Source of the DNA: Scytonema hofmannii PCC 7110
GTDB lineage: Bacteria > Cyanobacteriota > Cyanobacteriia > Cyanobacteriales > Nostocaceae
Reading direction: 5' to 3'
Length of the DNA stretch: 64,000 nucleotides
Assembly: GCF_000346485.2 (NCBI RefSeq)
Contig: NZ_KQ976354.1
Span: 3,591,747 to 3,655,746, forward strand
Shown here: positions 43,200 to 55,200 of the stretch, piece after piece
Layout of the letters: each line of letters opens with the position of its first letter
Position numbering within the stretch: position 1 is the stretch's first letter
Position numbers and translations under genes: made by a program
Notes under the pieces: generated by a model
What the model was told of the DNA's origin: nothing
The model's database searches: none
What the model saw: only the letters and a program-made list of their open reading frames with translations

Positions 43200-46100
43200 A
43201 TGCAGTTAAATGATTATAGTTATAGTCGGCTTCTAGTAAATTCAGATAAAAAAAAATTTACAAGTAGAGAAATAGAAGTTGCTATTCTGTCGAGTTTGAC
43301 TGTAGATGATTGTGTAGTGATAAAAAGACAAACCCAAAAGCTACAACAGGAATTACTTGCCTATGTAGTTCCATCAGGCTTATTCGCACCAGAACAATTG
43401 TTGTCTCACCTGCAAGCAATTCTGCCTAGCGAATTGATACCTACAGCACTCGTACCAGTCTCCACCATACCCCTAACAGATGTAGGGCAGGTAGATGAAG
43501 TCTTTTTAGCGAGATCAGAAGTTATTGACTCTGACTTAATGCATTGCGTCGAGGAGCAATTGGAGTCATTATCAGAAATTGAACATGTTGCGGTGGTTGT
43601 TGAATCAAGAGTTACAAGTATTCCTCCCGTGCATTTGGAGGATTTGTTAGGTGAGACTCACGTGTTCGCCTCTGAAGATAGCGAGCAACAAGCACAAACA
43701 AAAATATCTGGTAAAGTAAAAGTAGAAAATAAAAACATTTTCTCGTCAAAAAAGCTAGCTATTAGTCATGGGGAACCGCTACAACTCCCTCCAGATGCTC
43801 CCAAAACTTTAGCAGAAGTACTGCAACGAGCAGCTCAAAATTCAACTAAGGGTATTATCTACATTCAGCCTGATGGCAGCGAGAAACTTCAATCGTATCG
43901 GGAATTATGGCAGGAAGCCCAACAGATTTTAGCTGGATTGAGAAAGCTAGGATTAAAATCTCAAAACAAAGTTATTTTTCAACTAGAGGATAATCAAGAT
44001 TTTATCCGTGCTTTTTGGGGTTGTGTACTAGGGGGCTTTGTTCCAGTGCCAGTATCCATCGCCCCTACCTATGAGCTAGTCAACAGTACCGCAAGCAAAT
44101 TACAAAATACTTGGCAGATGTTGGGGAAACCCCTTGTACTAACGAGTGCTTCTTTAGCTCCCAAGATAGATGCTTTTTCAAGGCTTTTAAATTTAGAAAA
44201 CTTTCAAATTGCAACTATTGAGAGCCTGCGTCAGTGCGAAGCGGATTTTCACTGGCATCAAAGTCAGCCAGAAGATTTAGCAATTTTGCTTTTGACGTCT
44301 GGAAGCACGGGTAAACCCAAAGCTGTGATGCAGAGTCATGGCAGTCTAATCGGCCATTGTGCTGCTACTGTTGCAATGAACAGTTTTACACAAGAGGATG
44401 TCTCTTTAAATTGGTTTCCCCTAGATCATGTTGGGGGAATAATCATGTTCCATCTTCGGGATGTTTATCTAGGTTGCCAGCAAATCCATGCTCCCACAGA
44501 CTTGGTTTTGCAGAAACCTACAAAATGGCTGGATTGGATTTTCTACTATCGAGCCACGATTACCTGGGCTCCTAATTTCGCTTATGGACTGATCGATGAG
44601 CAACTAAAAAAGCTAAAAAGTAGGGCGACTTCCACATGGGAATTATCTTCAATGCGATTTATGCTTAATGGAGGTGAAGCGATCGTCGCGAAAACAGCAA
44701 GAAAATTTTTGCAGTTGCTGGAATTTTATCAACTGCCTACTACTGCAATGCACCCAGCATGGGGAATGGCTGAGACATCTTCAGGCGTTACCTATTCTGA
44801 CAGCTTTCTATTGGATTCAACGACAGACGAGCAAAAATTTGTGGAAGTGGGCACACCTATTGCTGGATTTTCTATGCGAATTGTGGATACCCAAAACCAA
44901 GTCGTTGAGGAACAAACAATTGGGCGATTGCAGGTTAAAGGTACTTCCGTGACTTCTGGTTACTATCAGAATCCACAGGCAAACCAAGAAGCTTTTACCC
45001 CCGATGGTTGGTTTAATACTGGGGATTTAGGATTTCTTGATGGAGGTCGTTTAACTATTACTGGACGACAGAAAGAGATCATTATCATCAATGGACTCAA
45101 CTACTACTGTCAAGAAATCGAAGCTGCCGTTGAAGAACTTAAAGATGTAGAGGTTTCTTACACAGCTGCCTGTGCAGTGAGACAACCAGGAATAAATACC
45201 GACCAACTTGCTATCTTTTTCAATACTCTTCTTTCTGAGGGTACCAGTTTAGTAACTCTGCTTAAAGAAATTCGCACTTCTGTTGTCAACAGGTTGGGAG
45301 TAAATCCAGACTATCTTATTCCAGTAGAGCAAGAAATTATTCCTAAAACTGCTATTGGGAAAATTCAACGCTCCCAATTGAGCCAGCGTTTCAATAAAGG
45401 TGAGTTTCAATCAATTATTAAACGAATTGATATATTACTAGGTAACACTAATACCATTCCTGACTGGTTCTACCGTCAAGTATGGAAGCCCAAATATCCC
45501 ATTACCACTCTTAATTCTTCTTTAACTGTTACTCATTCTACTCTAGTATTTCTAGATTCTTTCGGGTTAGGAACATATTTATGTCAAATATTGTCAGAAC
45601 ATAACCTGCCATACATAACTGTTTCACCCGGAGAAGATTTTCAAAAAATAAATGGCTCGCATTACACAATTACTCCAGGACAAGCCAAGGATTACCAACT
45701 TTTAATCGAATCCCTAGCAGCAGCTAATATTCCCATTGGGCAGATTCTTCATTTTTGGACTTATGACCAGTATATTGGCGAAGTTAAAAGCCTTGATGCT
45801 CTCGAACAAGCACAAGAACATGGGATATACAGTTTATTATTCCTGGTTCAAGCTTTAGCCAAAGTTCAGGGTTTGGATAATTCTGTTCAATTAATACTTA
45901 TTTCTTCTCATATCCAATCTATATTCTCAGATGACCCAATAACTTACGAGAAATCAACAGTCTTAGGGCTGCTGAAAACTATTTCTCAAGAACTACCAAA
46001 AGTGAACTGTCGGCACATCGATTTGCCTTTTGGAAAAGTTGAAACAAATGCAGCTTGTATCCTACAAGAGATGCAAGTTTTCTCAAAAGAACGCGAAGTA

Positions 46101-47459
46101 GCCTACAGAAATGGTCAGCGTTTTATTCCTCGTCTAGAGAAAGTTGATTTGACTGACGAACCTAAATCCCCAGTCACCTTCAAGCAAGGAGGAACTTATT
46201 TAATCACTGGAGGACTGGGAGGGATAGGTATCCAGATTGCCCAATATCTATTGAAACATTATAAAGCTCGGCTACTGTTGGTCGGCAGAACTCCTTTACC
46301 AAATAAAAGTACCTGGAATGCTCATTTAGAGAGGGAAGATGCTCTGACACAACGCCTCCAAGCTTATCAACAACTAGAAAAGCTTGAGGGAGAGATAATT
46401 TACGAAGCTGTTGATATCTGTGACTTGAAACAGTTGCAGATAATAGTTGAAAAAACTAAATATCGATGGCAGAAAAACTTAGATGGAATAATTCATTTAG
46501 CCGGAACTTTTCACGAGCAACTTGTACTTAAAGAGCAAAAGGAAAACTTAGCAGCAGTACTACGTCCTAAGGTGTTAGGGACTTGGGTACTGCATCAATT
46601 GGTGAAGGATAGTTGCGACACCATTTTTATCAACTTTTCTTCGGTAAACGGTTTTTTTGGTAGCACTGCTGTTGGTGCTTATGCTGCTGCTAATAGTTTT
46701 CTCGATCGCTTTTCTCATTACCAAAATTCCAAAAGTGAATTAGCAAGCTATTGTATGAGTTGGAGTATGTGGGATGAAACAGGGATGAGCCAGGGATATC
46801 AGATGAAAAATCTAACCCGTGCTAAAGGTTTCTATATTATGTCTTCCTCCCAAGCAATATCTTCAATGCTTGCAAGCTTACAACATCAGCAAGGGCATCT
46901 ATTTATAGGTTTGGATGGCAGCAACCAAAACATTCAACGTTGGCAGTCGTCAGCTTTTGGTTTACAAAAGTTAACCGCCTATTTTACTGTTAGTAGTAGT
47001 GAAAAGGTGGTTAATTTACCAGATTTACAGCTACAAGACCGCTTTGGAACTTCTTTTACCTGCAATTTAATACCGCTGGATGAGATGCCCTTCACCGTAA
47101 GTGGTACTATTGATAAAAACAAATTAATTCGGCAGTTTAATCATCAGGAAGCAAACGCTAATGTAGCACCCCGAAACGAGGTAGAAAAACAGATGGCTCA
47201 AATTTGGCACCAAGTTTTAGGCATACCTCTTCTTAGTATTCACGATAACTTCTTGGAAATGGGAGGAAATTCTTTGTTGGGAACGCAATTAATTTCTCGG
47301 TTACGCGATGCATTCTCTATTGAGTTGTCTTTACGCGATTTATTTGCATCTCCGACTGTAAGCGCTCTGGCTAGTAACATTCAAGCACTGCAAATTGCAA
47401 CAAAAGACATTACATTGATTGCTAATGCACAAGAAGAATACGAAGTGGGTTCTTTATAA
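43200..47459 (+). CDS. NRPS loading protein A-KR-T (AerA-like, hydroxy-acid starter)
   Basis: A protein of 1419 residues from the ATG at 43200, which has AAAAGGA eight bases upstream; upstream in-frame TTG 43122 and ATG 43137 lack such a site. Domains: a degenerate copy of an A-domain C-terminal part (about 25-125, with PLTDVGQVDE in place of PLTPNGKVDR), an acyl-activating A domain (LLTSGSTGKPKAV near 365, FPLDHVGGIIMFH), a ketoreductase (YLITGGLGGIG near 1003, SSVNGFFGS, GAYAAANS) and a carrier (MGGNSLLGTQL near 1354). This A-KR-T order is that of AerA, which activates a phenylpyruvate-type keto acid and reduces it to the phenyllactate type. I infer an aryl-lactate or related hydroxy-acid starter. 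The C-terminus is acidic (NAQEEYEVGSL), suited to the TubC domain of the next protein. Confidence 0.85.
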   Translation: MQLNDYSYSRLLVNSDKKKFTSREIEVAILSSLTVDDCVVIKRQTQKLQQELLAYVVPSGLFAPEQLLSHLQAILPSELIPTALVPVSTIPLTDVGQVDEVFLARSEVIDSDLMHCVEEQLESLSEIEHVAVVVESRVTSIPPVHLEDLLGETHVFASEDSEQQAQTKISGKVKVENKNIFSSKKLAISHGEPLQLPPDAPKTLAEVLQRAAQNSTKGIIYIQPDGSEKLQSYRELWQEAQQILAGLRKLGLKSQNKVIFQLEDNQDFIRAFWGCVLGGFVPVPVSIAPTYELVNSTASKLQNTWQMLGKPLVLTSASLAPKIDAFSRLLNLENFQIATIESLRQCEADFHWHQSQPEDLAILLLTSGSTGKPKAVMQSHGSLIGHCAATVAMNSFTQEDVSLNWFPLDHVGGIIMFHLRDVYLGCQQIHAPTDLVLQKPTKWLDWIFYYRATITWAPNFAYGLIDEQLKKLKSRATSTWELSSMRFMLNGGEAIVAKTARKFLQLLEFYQLPTTAMHPAWGMAETSSGVTYSDSFLLDSTTDEQKFVEVGTPIAGFSMRIVDTQNQVVEEQTIGRLQVKGTSVTSGYYQNPQANQEAFTPDGWFNTGDLGFLDGGRLTITGRQKEIIIINGLNYYCQEIEAAVEELKDVEVSYTAACAVRQPGINTDQLAIFFNTLLSEGTSLVTLLKEIRTSVVNRLGVNPDYLIPVEQEIIPKTAIGKIQRSQLSQRFNKGEFQSIIKRIDILLGNTNTIPDWFYRQVWKPKYPITTLNSSLTVTHSTLVFLDSFGLGTYLCQILSEHNLPYITVSPGEDFQKINGSHYTITPGQAKDYQLLIESLAAANIPIGQILHFWTYDQYIGEVKSLDALEQAQEHGIYSLLFLVQALAKVQGLDNSVQLILISSHIQSIFSDDPITYEKSTVLGLLKTISQELPKVNCRHIDLPFGKVETNAACILQEMQVFSKEREVAYRNGQRFIPRLEKVDLTDEPKSPVTFKQGGTYLITGGLGGIGIQIAQYLLKHYKARLLLVGRTPLPNKSTWNAHLEREDALTQRLQAYQQLEKLEGEIIYEAVDICDLKQLQIIVEKTKYRWQKNLDGIIHLAGTFHEQLVLKEQKENLAAVLRPKVLGTWVLHQLVKDSCDTIFINFSSVNGFFGSTAVGAYAAANSFLDRFSHYQNSKSELASYCMSWSMWDETGMSQGYQMKNLTRAKGFYIMSSSQAISSMLASLQHQQGHLFIGLDGSNQNIQRWQSSAFGLQKLTAYFTVSSSEKVVNLPDLQLQDRFGTSFTCNLIPLDEMPFTVSGTIDKNKLIRQFNHQEANANVAPRNEVEKQMAQIWHQVLGIPLLSIHDNFLEMGGNSLLGTQLISRLRDAFSIELSLRDLFASPTVSALASNIQALQIATKDITLIANAQEEYEVGSL

Positions 47460-47460
47460 G

Positions 47461-50400
47461 ATGACAGTATTTAAATTTTTATCTTCATTAGAAAGCTTAG
47501 GAATTGATATCTGGCTTGAAGATGACCAGCTACGCTACCGTGCGCCTAAAGGAGTCATGACATCAACCATCAAGCAGGAATTGATGGAGAGTAAAACAGA
47601 AATACTTAGTTTTTTGCGAAAAGCCAGAGATGCCAAACAATCAACTGCTAGACCTATACTACCTATTGAAAGAAATCGCGATCTACCTTTGTCTTTCAGC
47701 CAACAAAGAATGTGGTTTCTCTATGAATTAGATAGAGAAAATACGTCATACAACGAAAGTCTACAATTGCGGATTAGCGGAGTCCCAAATGTAGCCCTAT
47801 TAGAGCAAAGTATTAACGAAATTATCCATCGCCACGAAGCTTTGCGGACTATTTTTACCACGGTAGATGGATTGGCGGTGCAGCGAATTTTACCCAGCTT
47901 AACTATCAATATACCAGTCTTAGACTTGCAAGGGTTAAAAGAAGCTGAAATTCAACAGCGAGTTATTGACGGAATCCGCAAACCCTTTGATTTAGAAAAA
48001 CAGCCTTTACTGCGAGTTAGCCTCCTACGCCTGAAACCAGAGTTACATCTGCTGATACTGACGATACACCACATTATTGTGGATGGTTGGTCAATAGGAA
48101 TATTCATCAAAGAATTGTCAGATCTATATCAAGCCTTTTCTGTTGGTTCTCCAACTCCATTACCAAAGTTAACAATCCAATATGGCGACTTCGCTGTTTG
48201 GCAGAGAGAATGGTTGACTGAGGAATTGCAACAACAACTTGATTATTGGAAGCAACAGTTAGCCGATGCACCACCATTATTAGAATTACCAACAGATTAT
48301 CCTCGCCCCTCAGTTCAAAGTTTCTCTGGCGCGGTTAAAAAATGGCAACTCAACTCGAATTTAAGCGCACAACTCAAAACCTTGAGCCAAGAGTCCGGAA
48401 CTACCTTATTTGTGACACTCTTGGTAGCTTTTGTAGTCTTACTTCATCGTTACAGCCATCAGGATGATATTTGTATTGGCTCCCCTTTTGCTAACCGCAA
48501 CCGTACAGAAATTGAACCGCTCATAGGCTGTTTTATTAACACCTTGGTGTTGCGTACTCAAATTAACGATCGCTCCAGTTTTAGAGAGTTGATTGCTCGG
48601 GTGCATTCTGTTGTTTTGGATGCCCACGCACACCAAGATGTGCCGTTTGAACAAGTGGTAGAAGCAATACAACCAGAACGTTCTCTTGGTTACAATCCCT
48701 TGTTTCAAGTAATATTTGTCCTGGAGAATTTTTCGCTCGATACTTTAGAATTACCCGATATTAGTTTAACTCCAGAGATAGTAGAGCAGGATACGGCTCA
48801 GGTTGATTTGAGGCTCGCGATTTGGCAAACACAGCAGGGATTGATAGGTTCGTGGAGATATAACAGTGACCTGTTTGATGCCAGCACGATTGAACGGATG
48901 GCAAGTCATTTTGTGACCTTGCTTGAAGGTATTGTTGCAAATCCACTGCAGAAGATTTCACAATTACCTTTGCTTACAGAAGTTGAGCAACAGCAGTTAT
49001 TGGTTGAGTGGAACAAGACTCAAGTTGATTATCCCTCCTCTAAGTGTATTCATCAGTTATTTGAGGAACAGGTAGAGCGGACACCAGATGCAGTAGCAGT
49101 TGTATTTGAAAATCAACAACTCACTTACCGCCAGTTGAATAGTCGCTCTAACCAGTTGGCGCACTACTTAAAGTCTTTGGGTGTAGGCGCAGATGTGCTG
49201 GTGGGATTGTGTGTGGAGCGATCGCCAGACACAATTATCGGACTACTGGGTATTCTTAAAGCGGGTGGTGCTTATTTACCCCTTGACCCAGAGTATCCGA
49301 CTGAGCGTTTGCTCGTTATGCTCAAAGATGCCCGAGTTCCAGTGCTGTTGACGCAACAAAATATAATTGCAGGGCTTCCACAACACCAAGCAGAACTTGT
49401 TTGCTTAGATACTGACTGGCGGCGAATCTCTCAAGCAGTGGAATCAAATCCGGTTTGTGAAATTCAACCTGAGAACTTGGCTTATGCAATCTACACTTCA
49501 GGTTCGACAGGAGAGCCAAAGGGAGTCTTGATTCAGCACTCCTCAGTTGTGAATCTCGCCAACGGTTTGCATCAAGCTATCTATTCTCAGCACCAGAGGT
49601 CCCGATTGCAAGTCAGCTTGAATGGGTCTTTAGCTTTTGATACTTCTGTTAAACAAATTATTCAACTGATATACGGTCATGCCTTGGACATAGTACCAGA
49701 AAAGGTGCGATTTGATGGAAATGCCATGTTGTCCTACCTGTGGCAGCAAAAAATAGATGTGTTAGATTGCACACCATCGCAACTGGGACTGCTGATTTCA
49801 GCAGGATTGCTGGACAGTGAGGCTGCTCCTCAATATGTACTGGTTGGAGGAGAACCTATTGATGAATCTATGTGGGCAACTTTGGCACAGGCTCACAATA
49901 TTAATTTTTATAATGTCTATGGACCTACAGAATGCACTGTAGATACTACAGTGTGTTTGATAACAGCTAACCTCAAGCCAGTTATTGGTCGTCCCATAAC
50001 TAACGTAAAAACCTATATTTTAGACGAATATCTGCAACCTGTTCCCGTTGGTGTACCTGGGGAATTGCACGTTGGCGGTGCGGGATTGGCAAGAGGCTAT
50101 CTCAATGCTAAAGAGTTAACGCAAAAGAAATTGATTCCCAATCCGTTTGATAAGACAGCAGGGAGTAGATTATATAAAACAGGGGATTTAGCCCGTTATT
50201 TATCAGATGGCAACATCGAATACTTGGGGCGCATTGATAACCAAGTAAAAATTCGGGGTTTTCGGATTGAATTGGGAGAAATCGAAGCAGTCCTCGGCCA
50301 GTATCCTCACGTGCAAACCGCTTGTGTCATCTCCCATGAAGATCGACCAGGAATTAAACGCTTAGTTGCTTACATAGTACCGCAAAAAGATGTAACACCA

Positions 50401-52230
50401 ACAACAAGCGAACTGCGGCAATTCCTGAAAACTAGGCTGCCAGATTATATGGTACCCAGTGCTTTTGTTATCTTAGAAGCCCTACCTTTAACGCGCAACG
50501 GCAAAGTAGATCGCCGTGCATTGAAAGCACCAGACTTGCGCGAGGGGCTGGAAGTGAGTTTTGTTGCTCCGCATACCCCAGAGGAAGAAATATTAGCCCA
50601 AATTTGGTCTGAAGTTCTGAGAGTGGAGCAAGTTGGTATACATGATAACTTCTTTGAACTCGGTGGCGATTCCATCCTCACTATTCAAATCATCGTGAGA
50701 GCAAGGCAAGCAGGTTTGCAGCTGATTCCCAAGCAATTCTTTACCCATCAAACCATTGCCGAATTAGCTGTAGTCGCAGAAACAAACAGGGTGGCGCAAA
50801 TAGAACAGGGATTAGTCACAGGTGCAGTTACCCTAACGCCAATTCAACAAAGATTTTTTGAGCAGAACTCGCCCGAAAAGCACCACTACAATCAATCATT
50901 TCTGCTATCTGTACCATCCAACCTTAAGCCAGAACTATTAGAGCAAGCATGGCAGCAATTGCTAGTACATCATGATGCCCTACGCTTGCGATTTACACAA
51001 CCTGACGATCGCTGGCAACAAATTCACTCTACTGGGTGCGATCGCGTTACTGTCTCCTTTGTAGATTTATCCACACTCCCAGACAGCGAGCAACAAACAA
51101 CTATTGCAGCTACCGCCTCTTCCTTACAAGCAAGTTTGCAGCTTGCAGAAAATCTCGTCCAAGTTGCCTTTTTCTGGTTGGGGGTTGACAAAAGGGCGCG
51201 ATTACTCATCATCATTCACCACTTGGTAGTGGATGGTGTTTCCTGGCGGATTTTGTTAGAAGATTTGCAGACAGCTTACCAGCAACTGTCTCAAGGACAA
51301 ACGATATCGCTTCCAGCCAAAACCACCTCTTTCAAAGATTGGGCGCAACATCTGGTAGAATATGGCCAATCGGATGTTTTAAAATCCGAACTGCCTTACT
51401 GGTTGAGTGTATCTAGTGCTTCTGTTTACTCCATCCCAGTAGACCATACAGCAGGAGCAAACACAGTATCATCCGCTCGTACAATATCCGTGTTTTTGAA
51501 TGAGGCACAAACCCAAGCACTCCTACAAGATGTGCCAAAAGCTTATAAAACTCAGATTAACGATGTCTTACTGACTGCTTTAGCATTGGTTTTGAGCAGA
51601 TGGACTCACTCTGAGTCAGTGTTCTTCAACCTAGAAGGTCATGGACGGGAAAATATAGTGGATGGTGTAGATTTATCTCGCACCGTCGGTTGGTTTACAA
51701 CAATTTTCCCGGTAGTTTTAAATATTCCTGCAACAGACAAAGACAATATCGGGGATGTTTTAAAATCTGTCAAAGAACAATTACGCACCATTCCCAACAA
51801 AGGAATTGGCTATGGCTTATTGCGCTACTTGAGCCAGAAGCCAGAAATCATTGCCCAACTCCAGACATCCAAGCAAGCAGAGATTAGCTTCAATTATCTG
51901 GGTCAATTTGCTCAAGTTCTCAATCAATCTTCAATGATGCAAATCGCGAGTGAATCTAGCGGACAAAACCACAGTTTGCATCATCCGCGCCCTCATCTGC
52001 TAGACATTAACGCCATCATTATCGATGAACGGCTGCAAATAGATTGGACATACAGTAGCAATTTCCATCAACCCAGAACCATTGAGAAGATTGCTCAAGA
52101 ATTTCTTGAAACATTACAAGAACTCATTGACCATTGTTTATCTTCTGAAAACGGGGGTTATACTCCCACAGATTTCCCACTATTACAACTTAACCAATCA
52201 GAACTAGATCGAATATTTGCAAATCTATGA
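47461..52230 (+). CDS. NRPS module with epimerase: TubC dock-C-A-T-E
   Basis: An NRPS of 1589 residues from the ATG at 47461, one base after the previous stop; an upstream in-frame ATG at 47419 would overlap that gene and add residues before the docking domain. Domains: TubC docking (about 1-55, LESLGIDIWLEDDQLRYR), C (HHIIVDGWS near 205), A (YTSGSTGEPKGV near 679), T of epimerase type (LGGDSILTIQI near 1069), E (HHLVVDGVSW near 1255, TVGWFTTIFPV, SFNYLGQF). The pocket reads DTKDLGVVD, one change from the Glu code DAKDLGVVD, so Glu or Gln, released as D. The layout equals AerB of aeruginosin clusters, but the next gene is not aeruginosin-like. It overlaps the next start by ATGA. Confidence 0.92.
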   Translation: MTVFKFLSSLESLGIDIWLEDDQLRYRAPKGVMTSTIKQELMESKTEILSFLRKARDAKQSTARPILPIERNRDLPLSFSQQRMWFLYELDRENTSYNESLQLRISGVPNVALLEQSINEIIHRHEALRTIFTTVDGLAVQRILPSLTINIPVLDLQGLKEAEIQQRVIDGIRKPFDLEKQPLLRVSLLRLKPELHLLILTIHHIIVDGWSIGIFIKELSDLYQAFSVGSPTPLPKLTIQYGDFAVWQREWLTEELQQQLDYWKQQLADAPPLLELPTDYPRPSVQSFSGAVKKWQLNSNLSAQLKTLSQESGTTLFVTLLVAFVVLLHRYSHQDDICIGSPFANRNRTEIEPLIGCFINTLVLRTQINDRSSFRELIARVHSVVLDAHAHQDVPFEQVVEAIQPERSLGYNPLFQVIFVLENFSLDTLELPDISLTPEIVEQDTAQVDLRLAIWQTQQGLIGSWRYNSDLFDASTIERMASHFVTLLEGIVANPLQKISQLPLLTEVEQQQLLVEWNKTQVDYPSSKCIHQLFEEQVERTPDAVAVVFENQQLTYRQLNSRSNQLAHYLKSLGVGADVLVGLCVERSPDTIIGLLGILKAGGAYLPLDPEYPTERLLVMLKDARVPVLLTQQNIIAGLPQHQAELVCLDTDWRRISQAVESNPVCEIQPENLAYAIYTSGSTGEPKGVLIQHSSVVNLANGLHQAIYSQHQRSRLQVSLNGSLAFDTSVKQIIQLIYGHALDIVPEKVRFDGNAMLSYLWQQKIDVLDCTPSQLGLLISAGLLDSEAAPQYVLVGGEPIDESMWATLAQAHNINFYNVYGPTECTVDTTVCLITANLKPVIGRPITNVKTYILDEYLQPVPVGVPGELHVGGAGLARGYLNAKELTQKKLIPNPFDKTAGSRLYKTGDLARYLSDGNIEYLGRIDNQVKIRGFRIELGEIEAVLGQYPHVQTACVISHEDRPGIKRLVAYIVPQKDVTPTTSELRQFLKTRLPDYMVPSAFVILEALPLTRNGKVDRRALKAPDLREGLEVSFVAPHTPEEEILAQIWSEVLRVEQVGIHDNFFELGGDSILTIQIIVRARQAGLQLIPKQFFTHQTIAELAVVAETNRVAQIEQGLVTGAVTLTPIQQRFFEQNSPEKHHYNQSFLLSVPSNLKPELLEQAWQQLLVHHDALRLRFTQPDDRWQQIHSTGCDRVTVSFVDLSTLPDSEQQTTIAATASSLQASLQLAENLVQVAFFWLGVDKRARLLIIIHHLVVDGVSWRILLEDLQTAYQQLSQGQTISLPAKTTSFKDWAQHLVEYGQSDVLKSELPYWLSVSSASVYSIPVDHTAGANTVSSARTISVFLNEAQTQALLQDVPKAYKTQINDVLLTALALVLSRWTHSESVFFNLEGHGRENIVDGVDLSRTVGWFTTIFPVVLNIPATDKDNIGDVLKSVKEQLRTIPNKGIGYGLLRYLSQKPEIIAQLQTSKQAEISFNYLGQFAQVLNQSSMMQIASESSGQNHSLHHPRPHLLDINAIIIDERLQIDWTYSSNFHQPRTIEKIAQEFLETLQELIDHCLSSENGGYTPTDFPLLQLNQSELDRIFANL

Positions 52231-55200
52231 AATCAGAAATTAACAAAACAAACAAACAAAATGTTGAAGATATTTATCCCCTATCACCAATGCAACAGGG
52301 GATGCTGTTTCATAGTTTGTATGAACCAGACTCAGGCGTATATTTTTCCCAGATAAGTTGCACTTTGACAGGAAATTTGTATATACCAACCTTTGAGCAA
52401 GCTTGGCAGAAAATAGTAGCAAAGCATTCCATCTTCCGCACGGCTTTTCTTTGGGAGACTTTGAGTACTCCTGTGCAAGTTGTGTATCGACAGGTACAGG
52501 TCACAGTCGAAACTTACGACTGGCAAAATTTACCTCCACAAGAACAGCAACAACAGTTAGAAGTTTTTCTGGATTTCGATCGGCAAAAGGCTTTGCAATT
52601 GTCTCAAGCTCCATTGATGCGTTTGCATCTGATCCGATTTGACAGAAATACTTATCAATTTATCTGGAGCCATCATCATTTATTAATGGATGGCTGGTCT
52701 TTACCTTTAGTTTTTAAAGACCTGTTGAACTTTTATCAAGCGATTTCTCAGGGAGAAACTTTCCGCTATCAAACTGCTGTCAGCTACCGTAACTATATTG
52801 CTTGGCTACAGCAACAAGATCGGAAACAAGCTGAAAAATTCTGGAAACAAAAACTTCAAGGTTTTACTGTACCCACTCCTTTAACAGTAGAAAAACAGCT
52901 TTCAAACCAAGAAAGTCGCAGTGTCAGGTATGGTACACAACAAATTCAGTTTACAGTTTCAGCAACAACTGCACTTCAGTCTTTTGTACGACAGCATCGC
53001 TTGACGCTCAATAATTTGGTGCAAGCAACTTGGGGATTGTTGCTGTCTCGCTACAGCCAAGAAACAGATGTCGTTTTTGGTGCAACTGTATCTGGTCGGG
53101 AGTCATCTATTGTCGGGATCGAGTCGATGGTGGGGCTATTTATTAACACCTTACCAATGCGAGTTCAAGTTGCAGCAGACTCCCAAGTGCTGGCTTTATT
53201 GAAGGATTTACAGGCGCAGCAAGTTGAGTCTGAGCAATACTCATATAGTTCATTGGCTGAGATTCAGAGTCTTAGTGAAATCCCCAAAGGAACGTCTTTG
53301 TTTGATAGCATTGTTGTCTTTGAAAATTATCCATTTGATGATGCACAAAAATTAGACAATGGCAGTTTCTCCATAGAGAATATTCGGGGCTTTGAACAAT
53401 CTAATTATCCACTCACATTAGTCGCTCTCCCCGGTCAGCAATTACGGGTGAAGATTAGCTACGATACTAGCCGATTTGATGATGCAGCGATCGCTCGAAT
53501 GTTGGGGCATTTCCAAACATTGCTTTTGGGAACGATCGCCAACCCACAACAGCGCATTTCTCAATTGCCAATGCTTACAGAAGTTGAGCAACAGCAGTTA
53601 TTGGTTGAGTGGAACAATACTCAGGCAAATTACCCTCAGGAGCGGTGTATCTATCAGTTGTTTGAGGAGCAGGTACAGCGCAACCCGAATGCTATAGCAG
53701 TGACATTTGGCGATCGACAACTAACCTATCAACAGTTGAACGTCCAAGCCAATCAAGTGGCGCATTACTTGCGCTCGTTGGGTGTAAAAGCCGATATGCT
53801 GGTGGGTATTTGTGTGGAGCGATCGCTCTTAACGATCGTGGGCATACTAGGCATTCTTAAGGCAGGTGGAGCTTATGTACCACTCGATCCCGAGTATCCC
53901 CAAGAGCGTCTTAGTTTCATGTTAGAAGATGCTCGAGTGGGAGTGCTGTTAACTCAACAGCAATTGGTAGAGTCTCTACCTAAACATCAAGCGCATATCG
54001 TTTGCTTAGACACCGACTGGGAAAAAATTGCTCGAGAGTGCTCCTCAAACCTGGAAAACACCGCCACACCCGAGAACCTAGCATACGTCATTTACACTTC
54101 AGGGTCTACAGGGAAGCCCAAAGGTGTTTTAGTCAATCACTCCAACGTAGTTCGTCTATTTGCAGCAACAGATTGGTATAACTTTAACTCTCAAGATGTC
54201 TGGACATTGTTCCACTCTTATGCATTCGACTTCTCAGTATGGGAAATTTGGGGTGCTTTGTTTTATGGTGGACGACTGGTCGTTGTGCCCTACCTTGTGA
54301 CGCGATCGCCCGAATCCTTCTATAATTTATTGTGTCAAGAGAAAGTCACAATTCTTAACCAAACACCTTCAGCCTTCCGCCAATTAATTCAAGCCGAACA
54401 AGCAATAGCAACTGCTAACGCCCTAAGTTTGCGCTTAGTGATTTTTGGTGGGGAAGCCCTGGAACTCAAGAGTTTGCAGCCTTGGTTCGAGCGACACGGC
54501 GACCAAATACCCCAGTTAGTCAATATGTACGGAATTACAGAAACCACCGTACACGTTACCTATCGTCCCCTAAGCAAAGCCGATTTGTACGATACAGCCA
54601 GCGTCATTGGTCGTCCAATTCCCGACTTACAGGTGTATGTCTTGGATAAACATTTACAGCCAGTGCCCATTGGTGTTCCTGGGGAGATGTATGTTGGTGG
54701 TGCTGGGGTGACGAGTGGCTACCTGAATCGTCCCGAACTGACAGAACAACGATTTATCTCTCATCCCTTTGGGGATTTTGGATTGCCGATTTTAGATTTT
54801 GGATTAGACAACAGGAGTGAGAATTTAGAATTTTCTCAAACTATTGAATCAGAAAATAAATCTCAAAATCCAAAATCCAAAATCCAAAATCCAAAATTGG
54901 ATCGTCTCTACAAAACTGGGGATTTAGCGCGGTATTTGCCCAATGGCGAGTTAGAGTATTTAGGACGCATAGATAACCAGGTCAAGATTCGCGGCTTCCG
55001 CATTGAGTTGGGAGAAATTGAGGGATTGCTGGCGCAACACCCAGCCGTTTGGGAAAACGTGGTGGTGGTTCGAGAAGATGAACCGGGGGACAAACGTTTA
55101 GTTGCTTACGTAGTGCCAAAACTGGAACAATCTGCCACAGTTCAAGAACTGCGTCAGTTCCTCAGCAGCCAACTGCCAAGCTACATGGTGCCAAACACCT

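Noticed and set aside
43200-47459. Fatty acyl-AMP ligase starting a puwainaphycin-type lipopeptide
   Set aside because: The ligase is followed by a ketoreductase and carrier in one protein, as in AerA, and no PKS or FAAL-specific partner is present.
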